Assembly: GCA_023421135.1 (NCBI GenBank)
Contig: JAEZUG010000097.1
Coordinates: forward strand, 1 to 63,419
Source: Candidatus Cloacimonadota bacterium
GTDB taxonomy: Bacteria; Cloacimonadota; Cloacimonadia; Cloacimonadales; Cloacimonadaceae
DNA length: 63,419 bases
Direction: 5' to 3'
Shown here: piece after piece, positions 26,801 through 33,408 of the stretch
Position numbering within the stretch: the first letter of the stretch is position 1
Layout of the letters: each line of letters opens with the position of its first letter
Notes under the pieces: model-generated
The model's input: the letters and a program-made list of their open reading frames with translations, nothing else
Told to the model about the DNA's origin: nothing
The model's database searches: none
Translations under genes and position numbers: made by a program

Positions 26801-27049
26801 AACCATAAGGTTGACCTCCTGCTACTAGATATGAACCTGGGGATAATCTCCGGGGAGCAAGCTCTGGCCAAGATCCGTGAAGAAGGATATCTGGTACCGG
26901 TGGTGCTGCTATCTGGCCTGGTGGATCAGCAAAGAGTCTCTGCCCTACGCTCTATGGGTGTGGTGCAGTTCTTTGAAAAAGGCTTTACCAATCAGGCTTT
27001 GTACGATTTCATCAAGGTGATGGCGGCTGCGCCTGTCAGTGAACAGTGA
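23873..27049 (+). CDS. Soluble hybrid sensor histidine kinase with four PAS domains and two receiver domains
   Basis: Protein of 1058 residues from GTG 23873, preceded by GGAAGGAG at 5-6 bases; a TTG 48 bases upstream is possible but lacks a good site. Order: four PAS domains (about 45-150, 180-290, 300-420, 425-535), a HisKA dimerisation domain with the phospho-His in GGIAHDFNN (about His567), an HATPase with N box MNIVVNARDAM (about 675) and the G-box ISDNGCGM and GSGLGLSIVYG, then two receiver domains (about 800-915 with IVTDIVMPG Asp about 858; about 935-1050 with LLLLDMNLG Asp about 984). There is no transmembrane segment, so it is cytoplasmic and likely senses redox, oxygen or a small ligand by PAS. 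No separate response regulator is nearby. The final residues and the stop codon (27047-27049) lie inside a TGAACAG heptamer array. Confidence 0.9.
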   Translation: MKDILTSQDREILVQELETILQEIASEQEMEALNRVKCLQRLRQLEQLLGLEPDYKAMVEASSDTIATFDSEGRFLYVSPNWPKVLGHDTSNLLGTCIFDGKFHPEDNASCQQALKEVFETGERRSGVEYRIQNTQGEWFWHVVNLSPLKDDNGKVIAALAVARDNHAHKLRDIQIWEDEARFRALLETMQESVLYVDNNDVMQYVNQSLCDTFGYSREELLGKKGFEMLIVEEDHDLIRKKNQEREAGVKDQYEVRGIKKNGDVMLMHVSGAPLRDESGKVIGSVGVLGDVTESSKVREALNYSEEKYRSLFENAVVGILQSTLDDRYIMINSAYARMLGYDSPEEAITSVGDIHHIYQDPAQRDQLKELLIQDGFVENFEATLHNRNGELLWVLINARLRINSKGEQIVEATCVDITSRKQADMERQKLFSIIDGNMSEIYILDPANLNITYANRGAVRNLGYSREELLKLTPMDICPDMTEQDIRTLLVPLLSGELKSLIFETRQRRKDGSIYPVEIDLQYQEYPGEKLMVAMINDITNSKSLKDQLIASQKMEAVGQLAGGIAHDFNNLLTVILGYGEELLSSLEPDDPQMISVDEMVKAGRRAAQLTQQLLAFSRKQVAQPRNLDLNTIINNMGSMFVRILGENIKFQTNLFDQLDVVFADPGQMEQLIMNIVVNARDAMPLGGLIKINTANLTIDEAYQDMHTEIDPGDYVIISISDNGCGMSKEIQNKVYEPFFTTKGVGRGSGLGLSIVYGIVQQSKGHILLYSEEGEGTTFKILLPAVRGELDPLEDRGPKQLVQGKGESILIVEDEDALRRYVTRMITSLGYKVSSCSSGMEALETIRHGLRPDLIVTDIVMPGINGREMAEQAREIVPGQKVLFVSGFNDDVLVNQGIIKADLTYIQKPFSKNDISIKIAEMLKQGSDTDAKSNFHILLLDDDEGIRNLYKRSFERKGYLYQAAATVEEALEVLKNHKVDLLLLDMNLGIISGEQALAKIREEGYLVPVVLLSGLVDQQRVSALRSMGVVQFFEKGFTNQALYDFIKVMAAAPVSEQ

Positions 27050-27067
27050 ACAGTGAACAGTGAACAG
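27037..27067 (+). repeat. Heptamer array TGAACAG overlapping the kinase stop codon
   Basis: Four or more tandem TGAACAG units. The kinase ends ...Val-Ser-Glu-Gln-stop where the TGA is the first triplet of an array unit. Confidence 0.85.
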
Positions 27068-27378
27068 ATAGGTAAGCGCATAGCTGGGAGACTGCGGCTT
27101 CGCCTGTCAGTGAACAGTGAACAGAGAGGTATGTGTGAAGCTGGGAGACTGCGGTTTAGCTCTATTCACCATTAACTATTCACTATTAACCTGTAGGGGC
27201 AGACCGCGCCACCACGCCTTCTCTCTCCTTCGCTTCTTTAACGTTTCTTTAGCCTATCTTTAGCGTATCCTTAACCCTGGCTAAGGAAAGGCTTATCCTG
27301 TATTAAGTTATGGCTTCGCCAAGGGATTAGGGACTAGGGATTAGAGCTGCGTGCTTAACTGGTCTGCCCAATATTTGG

Positions 27379-27446
27379 TCTGCCAATTCACCCTGAAGCC
27401 TCACTTCGTTCAACTTCGGGGACCCCGAAATCTCCGCTTTGGCAGA
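27379..27446 (+). repeat. MITE-like 68-nt element, copy 1
   Basis: Starts TCTGCCAATTC and ends GCTTTGGCAGA, with the interior GAAGCCTCACTTCGTTCAAC and CTTCGGGGACCCCGAAATCT. Same length as the copy at 61873-61940. TCTGCC/GGCAGA are inverted termini. Confidence 0.85.
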
Positions 27447-27465
27447 GGCAGCGGAGCTGCCTGCA

Positions 27466-27517
27466 GCCCTGAAGGGGCCATTATCTGATAGCGATGGGCG
27501 GCAGCCCATCGACCAGG
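27466..27517 (+). repeat. REP-like element (GCCCTGAAGGGGC plus CGATGGGC/GCCCATCG hairpin)
   Basis: Hairpin CGATGGGC (27492-27499), loop GGCA, GCCCATCG (27504-27511), preceded by GCCCTGAAGGGGC and CATTATCTGATAG. A long palindrome starts 32 bases after the hairpin. Confidence 0.88.
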
Positions 27518-27543
27518 TCAGCATACGTTCATCATAAACAGAT

Positions 27544-27595
27544 ATCAATACCCCCAGCCTTGAAAACCATGGTTTTCAAGGCTGGGGGTATTGAT
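27544..27595. repeat. Long palindrome, perfect over 52 nt (ATCAATACCCCCAGCCTTG type)
   Basis: Fully self-complementary over 52 bases, centred on CCATGG; arms ATCAATACCCCCAGCCTTGA then AAACC. The arm sequence differs from the other family members, yet every pair is kept. Confidence 0.95.
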
Positions 27596-27763
27596 TAGAA
27601 ATAACAATCATACCTATGTTTACACAACGAGGGGCTTACGCTCCCTCGCTATGTTCTTTCGCCCACAAGGGGCTTTGTCAAGAGCCAGAGTCCCGATGGG
27701 ACTCAGAATGAGTTTTCACACAGTCTCCTTCCCACGGTCTAATCACTATTCACTATTCACTCT

Positions 27764-27800
27764 CTTGTCACTTGTCACTCGTCACTCGTCACTCGTCACT
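27764..27800 (+). repeat. Heptamer array CTTGTCA/CTCGTCA
   Basis: Five 7-bp units (CTTGTCA, then CTCGTCA repeats), the reverse-complement type of TGACAAG/TGACGAG arrays seen elsewhere in the window. Confidence 0.8.
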
Positions 27801-27914
27801 TCCCTAAAGCGACAAGATGTCGCTTCCACTATGCGAAGCAGCGCAGCACTCGTCACTCGTCACTTCCCCAAAGCGACAAGATGTCGCTTCCACTATGCGA
27901 AGCAGCGCAGCACT
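27794..27914 (+). repeat. 57-nt direct tandem duplication with AGCGACA/TGTCGCT hairpin
   Basis: Two copies, 27794-27850 and 27858-27914 (period 64), with one mismatch. Each has an AAGCGACA-aga-TGTCGCTT hairpin followed by CCACTATGCGAAGCAGCGCA. The hairpin part also appears at about 38421 and 45450. Confidence 0.9.
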
Positions 27915-28057
27915 TGTCACTCGCCGGCTCCATCGATATTCATGTCCTGATCTCAAGAAAAAAAACTTGCCTATTTATGTGCATACAGGATTCTTGCACC
28001 TATCTCAAACAAACTATCAGTGCTTGAATAGCAAAAAAGAATACAAGGGAGCAGCAA

Positions 28058-29398
28058 ATGCGCTTGAAGACTTTTCCCGGAGGGGTTCACCCTCATGATT
28101 CAAAGCATTATTCCAATTCAGTCCCAATCACCTCAGCACCCTTGCCCACCAGAGTTCTAATCCCCGTTTCGCAACACATAGGCTCACCTTCCACGCCTAT
28201 TGTCAAGGTTGGAGACGAGGTTCTAACCGGGCAAAAGATTGCTGATGCCTCGGGCTTTGTTTCCATCGCCCAGCATGCCACGATCAGCGGTAAGATCACC
28301 AAGATCGAGCGTTTTCCCCATCCCACCGGTAACGACCAGCTTGCCATCGAGATCACCGGAGATGGGTCTGACCGCTGGATTGAATTGGTGGATGAACCGG
28401 GTTTTCTGGAGCTCAGTGCTGATGAACTGAAGAAACGCATTGCCGATGCCGGTGTTTGCGGCATGGGCGGAGCCGGTTTCCCCACCCACGTGAAGCTTTC
28501 ACCTCCTCCAGACAAGAAGATCGATACTGTGATCCTGAATGGCGTGGAGTGCGAACCTTTCCTCACCTCGGATCATCGCCTGATGCTGGAGCACAGCACG
28601 GAGATTTTGCAGGGCCTGAAGGTCTTGCTCAAGGTCACCGGAGCAAAACAAGGTATGATCGGCATTGAAGCCAATAAGCCCGATGCCATCAAGGCCTTTC
28701 AGCAGCTCCTGGCCAAAGAGCCCTCTATCAGTGTTGTTCCCCTCAAGCTGCAGTATCCTCAGGGAGCTGAGAAACAGCTAATTTATGCCGCCACTCGCAA
28801 GAAAGTTCCCAATAAGGGCGGCTTGCCTTTGGCAGTTGGTGTGGTGGTGCAAAACGTCGCCACAGCCTTTGCGGTCTATGAAGCCTGCCGTTACAAGAAA
28901 CCCTTGGTGGAACGTGTGATCACCATCAGCGGTCCTATCGTGAAGAAGCCTGCCAATTACCGTGCCCGGATCGGCACCATCTTCTCCGAACTGGTGGCTC
29001 TTTCCGGCGGTGCCAATGAAATGATCTCCAAGATCATCTCCGGCGGGCCGATGATGGGTTTTGCCATTCCCACGCTTGAAGCTCCCATGAGTAAAGGCTC
29101 TTCCGGTCTCTTGCTCTTTGGCGAAAAACAAGCTCACGACCTGGCGGAGCACGATTGTCTGCGCTGTGCCCGCTGCGTGGACGTCTGTCCCTTGAATCTG
29201 ATGCCCAGCATGATAGCCAATGCTGTGAAATATAAAGATCTGGATATGGCGGTTAAGGCCGGCTTGAACGACTGTATGAAATGCGGCAGCTGTGCCTATG
29301 TTTGCCCTGCTCATATCCGGCTGGTGCAATGGATAGACACCGGTAAAATGCGCTGGGCAGATATGCAACGCAGCAAGGAAAAAGCGAGGAAAGCATAA
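28058..29398 (+). CDS. rnfC: Rnf complex subunit C (ferredoxin/NAD oxidoreductase, NADH-binding FeS subunit)
   Basis: Protein of 446 residues. The N-terminal RnfC_N motif TFPGGVHPHDSK leads into a biotinyl-lipoyl-like barrel, then a Nqo1-type flavin/NADH-binding fold (GVCGMGGAGFPTHVK about 135; ILNGVECEPFLTSDHRLM about 165). Two [4Fe-4S] sites follow: CLRCARCVDVCP (about 367) and CMKCGSCAYVCP (about 406). In the complex it takes electrons to NAD+ at the cytoplasmic face. SD AAGGGAG before ATG 28058. First gene of rnfCDGEAB; its TAA overlaps the ATG of rnfD by one base, implying coupled translation. Confidence 0.95.
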   Translation: MRLKTFPGGVHPHDSKHYSNSVPITSAPLPTRVLIPVSQHIGSPSTPIVKVGDEVLTGQKIADASGFVSIAQHATISGKITKIERFPHPTGNDQLAIEITGDGSDRWIELVDEPGFLELSADELKKRIADAGVCGMGGAGFPTHVKLSPPPDKKIDTVILNGVECEPFLTSDHRLMLEHSTEILQGLKVLLKVTGAKQGMIGIEANKPDAIKAFQQLLAKEPSISVVPLKLQYPQGAEKQLIYAATRKKVPNKGGLPLAVGVVVQNVATAFAVYEACRYKKPLVERVITISGPIVKKPANYRARIGTIFSELVALSGGANEMISKIISGGPMMGFAIPTLEAPMSKGSSGLLLFGEKQAHDLAEHDCLRCARCVDVCPLNLMPSMIANAVKYKDLDMAVKAGLNDCMKCGSCAYVCPAHIRLVQWIDTGKMRWADMQRSKEKARKA

Positions 29399-30504
29399 TG
29401 AGAGAAAGATTAGTAGTTACTCCTGCTCCCCATCTGCATGACCGCACCAATATCCCAATGGTGATGTGGAATGTGGTGATCGCCCTTGTCCCTGCTCTGA
29501 TTGCCGCAGTCTGGTTTTGGGGCATCAAGAGCTTGATCCTCACCCTTCTGGGAGCCGTTGCGGCAGTGGTCACGGAAGCTCTGGTGCAAAAGTTTCGCAA
29601 GGTACCCGTCTGTGTAGCGGATGGTTCTGCCTTCCTCACCGGTATGCTGCTCTCCTTCAATATCTCCGTGGGAGCGCCCTATTGGCTTCCCGTGGTGGGT
29701 GCAGTCTTTGCCATCATAGTCGGCAAACAAGTCTTTGGCGGCTTGGGTAATAACCCGGTCAATCCCGCTCTCTTGGGACGTGCCTTCCTCTTGGCTTCCT
29801 GGCCCACGCTGATGACAGACAAATGGGTAGCGGCCAAGAATGCTGCCATGAGTGGCTTGAACGATCTGAGCCTGATAGCAGCAGATAGCCTGCAGGTTGG
29901 CTTCCCCAAGGCTTACAATCTGGTCACCGGTGCTACACCTCTGAAGGTAGCTCAAACCCTTCGGGACAGCACCTGGATCAGTTCCTTAAGCCCGGATCAG
30001 GTGGCAAACAAGGCTCTGAGCCTTTCCATCTTTGAGAATCTCTTTGATTTTGGCACCCTGCGCAGCCTCTTTGTGGGCAATATAGGCGGATGTATTGGCG
30101 AAGTCTCCGTCTTTGCTCTGCTCTTGGGTGCACTCTGGTTGCTTTATAAAAATATCATCGATTGGCGCATTCCCTCTGCCTATCTGGGAACCGTCTTTGT
30201 GATAGCCTTCTTCTTTGGCGGCATCCCCGGTTCCTCACTCAGTCTGGGCTTGCCCTTCTTCCATCTCTTCTCCGGCGGTTTGATGCTGGGAGCCTTCTTT
30301 ATGGCGACAGACTATACAACGACACCGCTCACCAAGAAGGGAAGGATTATCTTCGGTGTGGGCTGCGGCCTTTTAACCATGGTCATCCGCCTGGTGGGAG
30401 GATATCCCGAAGGCGTGTCCTACAGTATTCTCTTCATGAATGTGATGAGCCCGCTGATCGACCGTATGACCATGCCCAAAGCTTTTGGTGAGGTGAAGAA
30501 ATGA
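29398..30504 (+). CDS. rnfD: Rnf complex subunit D (membrane, covalent flavin)
   Basis: Protein of 368 residues with about nine to ten predicted transmembrane helices. The FMN-attachment motif VTGATPLK (Thr at about 180) matches the S/T-GAT site that carries phosphoester-bound FMN in RnfD/NqrB. The GNNPVNPALLGRAFL loop is typical of the family. Overlaps rnfC by one base and rnfG by four (ATGA). Part of the ion-translocating core. Confidence 0.95.
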   Translation: MRERLVVTPAPHLHDRTNIPMVMWNVVIALVPALIAAVWFWGIKSLILTLLGAVAAVVTEALVQKFRKVPVCVADGSAFLTGMLLSFNISVGAPYWLPVVGAVFAIIVGKQVFGGLGNNPVNPALLGRAFLLASWPTLMTDKWVAAKNAAMSGLNDLSLIAADSLQVGFPKAYNLVTGATPLKVAQTLRDSTWISSLSPDQVANKALSLSIFENLFDFGTLRSLFVGNIGGCIGEVSVFALLLGALWLLYKNIIDWRIPSAYLGTVFVIAFFFGGIPGSSLSLGLPFFHLFSGGLMLGAFFMATDYTTTPLTKKGRIIFGVGCGLLTMVIRLVGGYPEGVSYSILFMNVMSPLIDRMTMPKAFGEVKK

Positions 30505-31052
30505 AAGATTACCTGCGTTTGACCATCACTCTCCTGCTCTTCTGCGTGGTTGCCAGTGGAATCCTGGCCTATGTGAATTCCCTCACTGCACCCATCATCT
30601 CAGAACGCAAACAGGCAGAAGAAGTGAAGACCCGGGAGACTCTCATTCCCGGAGCTCAGTTCACCGAGCACAAAGCCGCAGCCGATAGCAGCTTCGTGTA
30701 TTATGTTGCCACCAAGGACAGTCTGGTGGCAGGCTACACCTTTATTGCCATAGGGGCGGGATATGCCGGGCCTGTGAAGACCATGGTCGGCCTTGATAAG
30801 GATATGAAAGTCCTGGCCATCCAAGTGGTTGATCAGGGTGAAACTCCCGGCTTGGGAGCAAATTGTGCCAAGGAAGATTTCCCTGCCAGATTCGCCGGCA
30901 AAGCCGAAGAGGAAATGCTGGTGGATAAGGACGGCGGACAGATCAAATCTCTCACCGGTGCCACGATCACTACCCGTGCCATAGCCAATTCCATCCGGGA
31001 CTGCATCAAGATTCTAAAGACAGACCTGCAGCCGGAAGGAGGTGCCTTATGA
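30501..31052 (+). CDS. rnfG: Rnf complex subunit G (periplasmic, covalent FMN)
   Basis: Protein of 183 residues with an N-terminal transmembrane anchor (about 7-25) and an extracytoplasmic FMN_bind domain. The flavinylation motif is SLTGATITTRA (S/T-GAT-T, about 150-158). GETPGLG and VDGGQIKS-like segments fit the domain. Overlaps rnfD and rnfE by four bases each (ATGA junctions). It passes electrons between the FeS and flavin centres of the complex. Confidence 0.94.
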   Translation: MKDYLRLTITLLLFCVVASGILAYVNSLTAPIISERKQAEEVKTRETLIPGAQFTEHKAAADSSFVYYVATKDSLVAGYTFIAIGAGYAGPVKTMVGLDKDMKVLAIQVVDQGETPGLGANCAKEDFPARFAGKAEEEMLVDKDGGQIKSLTGATITTRAIANSIRDCIKILKTDLQPEGGAL

Positions 31053-31639
31053 ACTTCATGAAAGAACTTACCAAGGGGCTGATCAAAGAGAACCCGATCT
31101 TTGTGATCGTGCTGGGAATGTGCCCCACTCTGGCTGTCTCCACTTCGGTATCCAACGCTCTGGGCATGGGCCTGGCAGCGACCTTTGTGTTGATCTGCTC
31201 CAATATGTTCATCTCCCTGATCAAAAACGTCACCCCCGATAAGATTCGCATTCCGGTTTATGTGGTTGTGATCGCTGCCTTTGTGACTATCGTTGATATG
31301 GCGATGGCAGCCTATGTGCCGGCTCTGCACAAGAGCCTGGGCATCTTTATCCCGCTCATCGTGGTGAATTGCATCATACTGGGCAGAGCTGAGGCTTTTG
31401 CCAACAAGAACAATATGATCAATTCCATCGCCGATGGCATCGGGATGGGCTTGGGCTTTACACTCTCGCTCACCGTGGTTGCCACAATCAGGGAGATTCT
31501 GGGTAACGGCACCTGGCTCAATATCCGGGTCTTGCCTACTACCTATTCACCCATGCTGGTGGCCATTCTGGCTCCCGGAGCCTTTATCACTCTGGGCTTC
31601 CTGATGGCGCTGATGAATATGCTGAAGGAGAAGAAATAA
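31049..31639 (+). CDS. rnfE: Rnf complex subunit E (membrane)
   Basis: Protein of 196 residues, six predicted transmembrane helices, with the family signature GLIKENPIFVIVLGMCPTLA near the N-terminus and the internal NCIILGRAEAFA segment shared with RnfA/NqrD. Membrane core subunit of the ion pump. SD AAGGAGG overlaps the end of rnfG; rnfA starts two bases after its stop. Confidence 0.95.
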   Translation: MNFMKELTKGLIKENPIFVIVLGMCPTLAVSTSVSNALGMGLAATFVLICSNMFISLIKNVTPDKIRIPVYVVVIAAFVTIVDMAMAAYVPALHKSLGIFIPLIVVNCIILGRAEAFANKNNMINSIADGIGMGLGFTLSLTVVATIREILGNGTWLNIRVLPTTYSPMLVAILAPGAFITLGFLMALMNMLKEKK

Positions 31640-31641
31640 AG

Positions 31642-32250
31642 ATGGGATACCTCGGCGAAATATTTGTAATGGCGATGACCGCCATCTTTATCCAGAACTT
31701 CGTGCTCTCCCGTTTCTTGGGACTTTGCCCCTACCTGGGCGTCTCCAAGAAGCTCGATTCTGCAATGGGTATGGGCCTGGCGGTGATCTTTGTGATGACG
31801 CTGGCCTCTGCCTTCACCTTCCTGATCAATAAGTACCTGCTGATCGCTTTCCATCTGGAATATCTGCAGACCATAGCCTTCATCCTCACAATCGCTGCCC
31901 TGGTGCAGTTTGTAGAGATGGTGATCCAGAAGAATGCTCCTGCTCTCTACAAATCTCTGGGTGTTTATCTTCCTCTCATCACTACCAACTGCGCAGTGTT
32001 GGGTGTGGCAATCCTGAATACCAAGAGCTTCCGCGCCGATGGTGTGACGGCCTATAACTTCCAGGATGCAGTCCTGAACGGCTTCTTCAGCGGAGTGGGC
32101 TTCACCTTTGTGCTGCTGGTCATGGCAGGGATGCGGATGCGTCTGGAATTGGTGCCTCTGCCCAAGAGCATGAAGGGCATGCCCATCGGCTTGATCCTGG
32201 CAGGAACCATGGCTCTGGCCTTCTACGGCTTTATGGGCTTCAAGATTTAA
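31642..32250 (+). CDS. rnfA: Rnf complex subunit A (membrane)
   Basis: Protein of 202 residues, six predicted transmembrane helices, with the RnfA/NqrE motifs ENFV-like IFIQNFVLSRFLGLCPYLG at the N-terminus and TTNCAVLGVAI in the middle; both Cys-containing motifs are thought to hold the [2Fe-2S] centre between RnfA and RnfE. Homologous to rnfE, in inverted topology. Ten bases separate it from rnfB. Confidence 0.95.
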   Translation: MGYLGEIFVMAMTAIFIQNFVLSRFLGLCPYLGVSKKLDSAMGMGLAVIFVMTLASAFTFLINKYLLIAFHLEYLQTIAFILTIAALVQFVEMVIQKNAPALYKSLGVYLPLITTNCAVLGVAILNTKSFRADGVTAYNFQDAVLNGFFSGVGFTFVLLVMAGMRMRLELVPLPKSMKGMPIGLILAGTMALAFYGFMGFKI

Positions 32251-32259
32251 GGGGAGAGG

Positions 32260-33282
32260 ATGATGTATTTAGTAATATTAGAAACCAGCCTGGCCTCCAC
32301 TCTCACGCTTCCCATCCTGATTGTGGGCGGACTGGGAGCCATCTTTGGCTTGGTTCTCGCCTTTGCCTCCAAGGTCTTTCATGTGGAGATCGACCCCAGA
32401 GTGGAACAGATCACTGCAGCTCTTCCGGGAGCCAATTGCGGTGCCTGTGGGATGCCCGGTTGTGCCGGCTATGCCGATGCTATCGTCCATAACGGCGAGC
32501 TGATCAACAAGTGTGCCCCGGGTGGCAGTGACGCCGTCTTTGCCATTGCCAAGATCATGGGCGTGGAAGCCAGCACCAGTGTGCGCAAAGTGGCTGTGAT
32601 TCATTGCAGCTCCGGTGGCTACGAAAACACCAAGTGGCGCTATTCCTACGAGGGAGTGAGCTCCTGCAAAGCTGCCGTCAATATCGCCGGTGGACCCAAC
32701 AAGTGCAACTTCGGCTGCATGGCGCAAAACGACTGCATGAATGCCTGTATGTTCGATGCCATCAGTCTGGATGAGAATGGAATACGCCAGATCAACTATG
32801 ACAAGTGCACCGGTTGCGGAGCCTGCGCCGTGGCTTGCCCGCGTCAGCTCATTATGCTGATCCCCATCGATCACTCTGTCTATATCAAGTGCTCTTCAAA
32901 AGACAAAGGCAATATCGCCAAGAGTGTCTGCGGCAATAACCAGCCTTGTATCGGCTGTGGAATCTGCAGCAGGAACTGCCCCGTCAATGCCATCACCATC
33001 ACGGACAATCTGGCACGCATAGACTACGATGTCTGCATCAATTGCGGCATCTGTGCCACCAAATGTCCCACTCATGCCATTCAGGATCTCCTGGCAGGAA
33101 AACGCAGGAAAGCCGAGATCAATCCCGATAAATGCGTGGGCTGCCACATCTGTGCCAAGAATTGCCCGGTCGATGCCATTGCCGGAGAGCTCAAGGAAAA
33201 ACACGTGGTGGACAAGGACAAGTGCGTAGGTTGCGAGATCTGCTTCCAGAAATGCCCCAAGAAAGCCATTGAAATGAAATGA
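32260..33282 (+). CDS. rnfB: Rnf complex subunit B (polyferredoxin, extended form)
   Basis: Protein of 340 residues; gamma-proteobacterial RnfB is about 190. Order: N-terminal transmembrane helix (about 5-30), the RnfB-type FeS domain (CGACGMPGCAGYADAI, Cys about 62-84), an atypical cluster region (CNFGCMAQNDCMNACMFDAI, about 148-167), then five canonical CxxCxxCxxxCP sites: CTGCGACAVACP, CIGCGICSRNCP, CINCGICATKCP, CVGCHICAKNCP and CVGCEICFQKCP. It is the entry point for electrons from reduced ferredoxin. The extended form resembles RnfB of fermentative anaerobes. Start ATG 32260 or 32263 (tandem ATGATG) after SD GGGGAGAGG. Last gene of the operon. Confidence 0.95.
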   Translation: MMYLVILETSLASTLTLPILIVGGLGAIFGLVLAFASKVFHVEIDPRVEQITAALPGANCGACGMPGCAGYADAIVHNGELINKCAPGGSDAVFAIAKIMGVEASTSVRKVAVIHCSSGGYENTKWRYSYEGVSSCKAAVNIAGGPNKCNFGCMAQNDCMNACMFDAISLDENGIRQINYDKCTGCGACAVACPRQLIMLIPIDHSVYIKCSSKDKGNIAKSVCGNNQPCIGCGICSRNCPVNAITITDNLARIDYDVCINCGICATKCPTHAIQDLLAGKRRKAEINPDKCVGCHICAKNCPVDAIAGELKEKHVVDKDKCVGCEICFQKCPKKAIEMK

Positions 33283-33332
33283 AGATATACTGCAAACTGC
33301 AGATTTAATCACCTAAACGTCATTATTAGGGG

Positions 33333-33359
33333 AGCAGCCCCTGTAACGGGGGCTGCTTT
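33333..33359 (+). terminator. Terminator-like hairpin after the rnf operon
   Basis: Stem AGCAGCCCC (33333-33341)/GGGGCTGCT (33349-33357) with a short TTT tail. GC-rich stem, weak T-run. Confidence 0.7.
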
Positions 33360-33408
33360 CAAACATTCTACTACTGGGGCTCGGCTACCTGATACAAAAG
33401 GAGTTATT

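Larger units (their letters stand above)
27050..28057. other. Repeat-rich spacer between the kinase and rnfC
   Basis: No supported gene; open frames at 27591-28098 are made of repeats. Contents in order: TGAACAG heptamers, two copies of the recurring AGCTGGGAGACTGCGG module, a CTGTAGGGGCAGACC block, a MITE-like element (27379-27446), a REP-like hairpin (27466-27517), a perfect palindrome (27544-27595), a TCACTCG heptamer array (27764-27800) and a 57-nt tandem duplication (27794-27914). The last 100 bases are AT-rich and presumably carry the rnf promoter, which I cannot place. Confidence 0.8.

Noticed and set aside
27591..28098. Two overlapping plus-strand frames before rnfC
   Set aside because: They consist of heptamers and the 57-nt duplicated repeat, and overlap the rnfC start.
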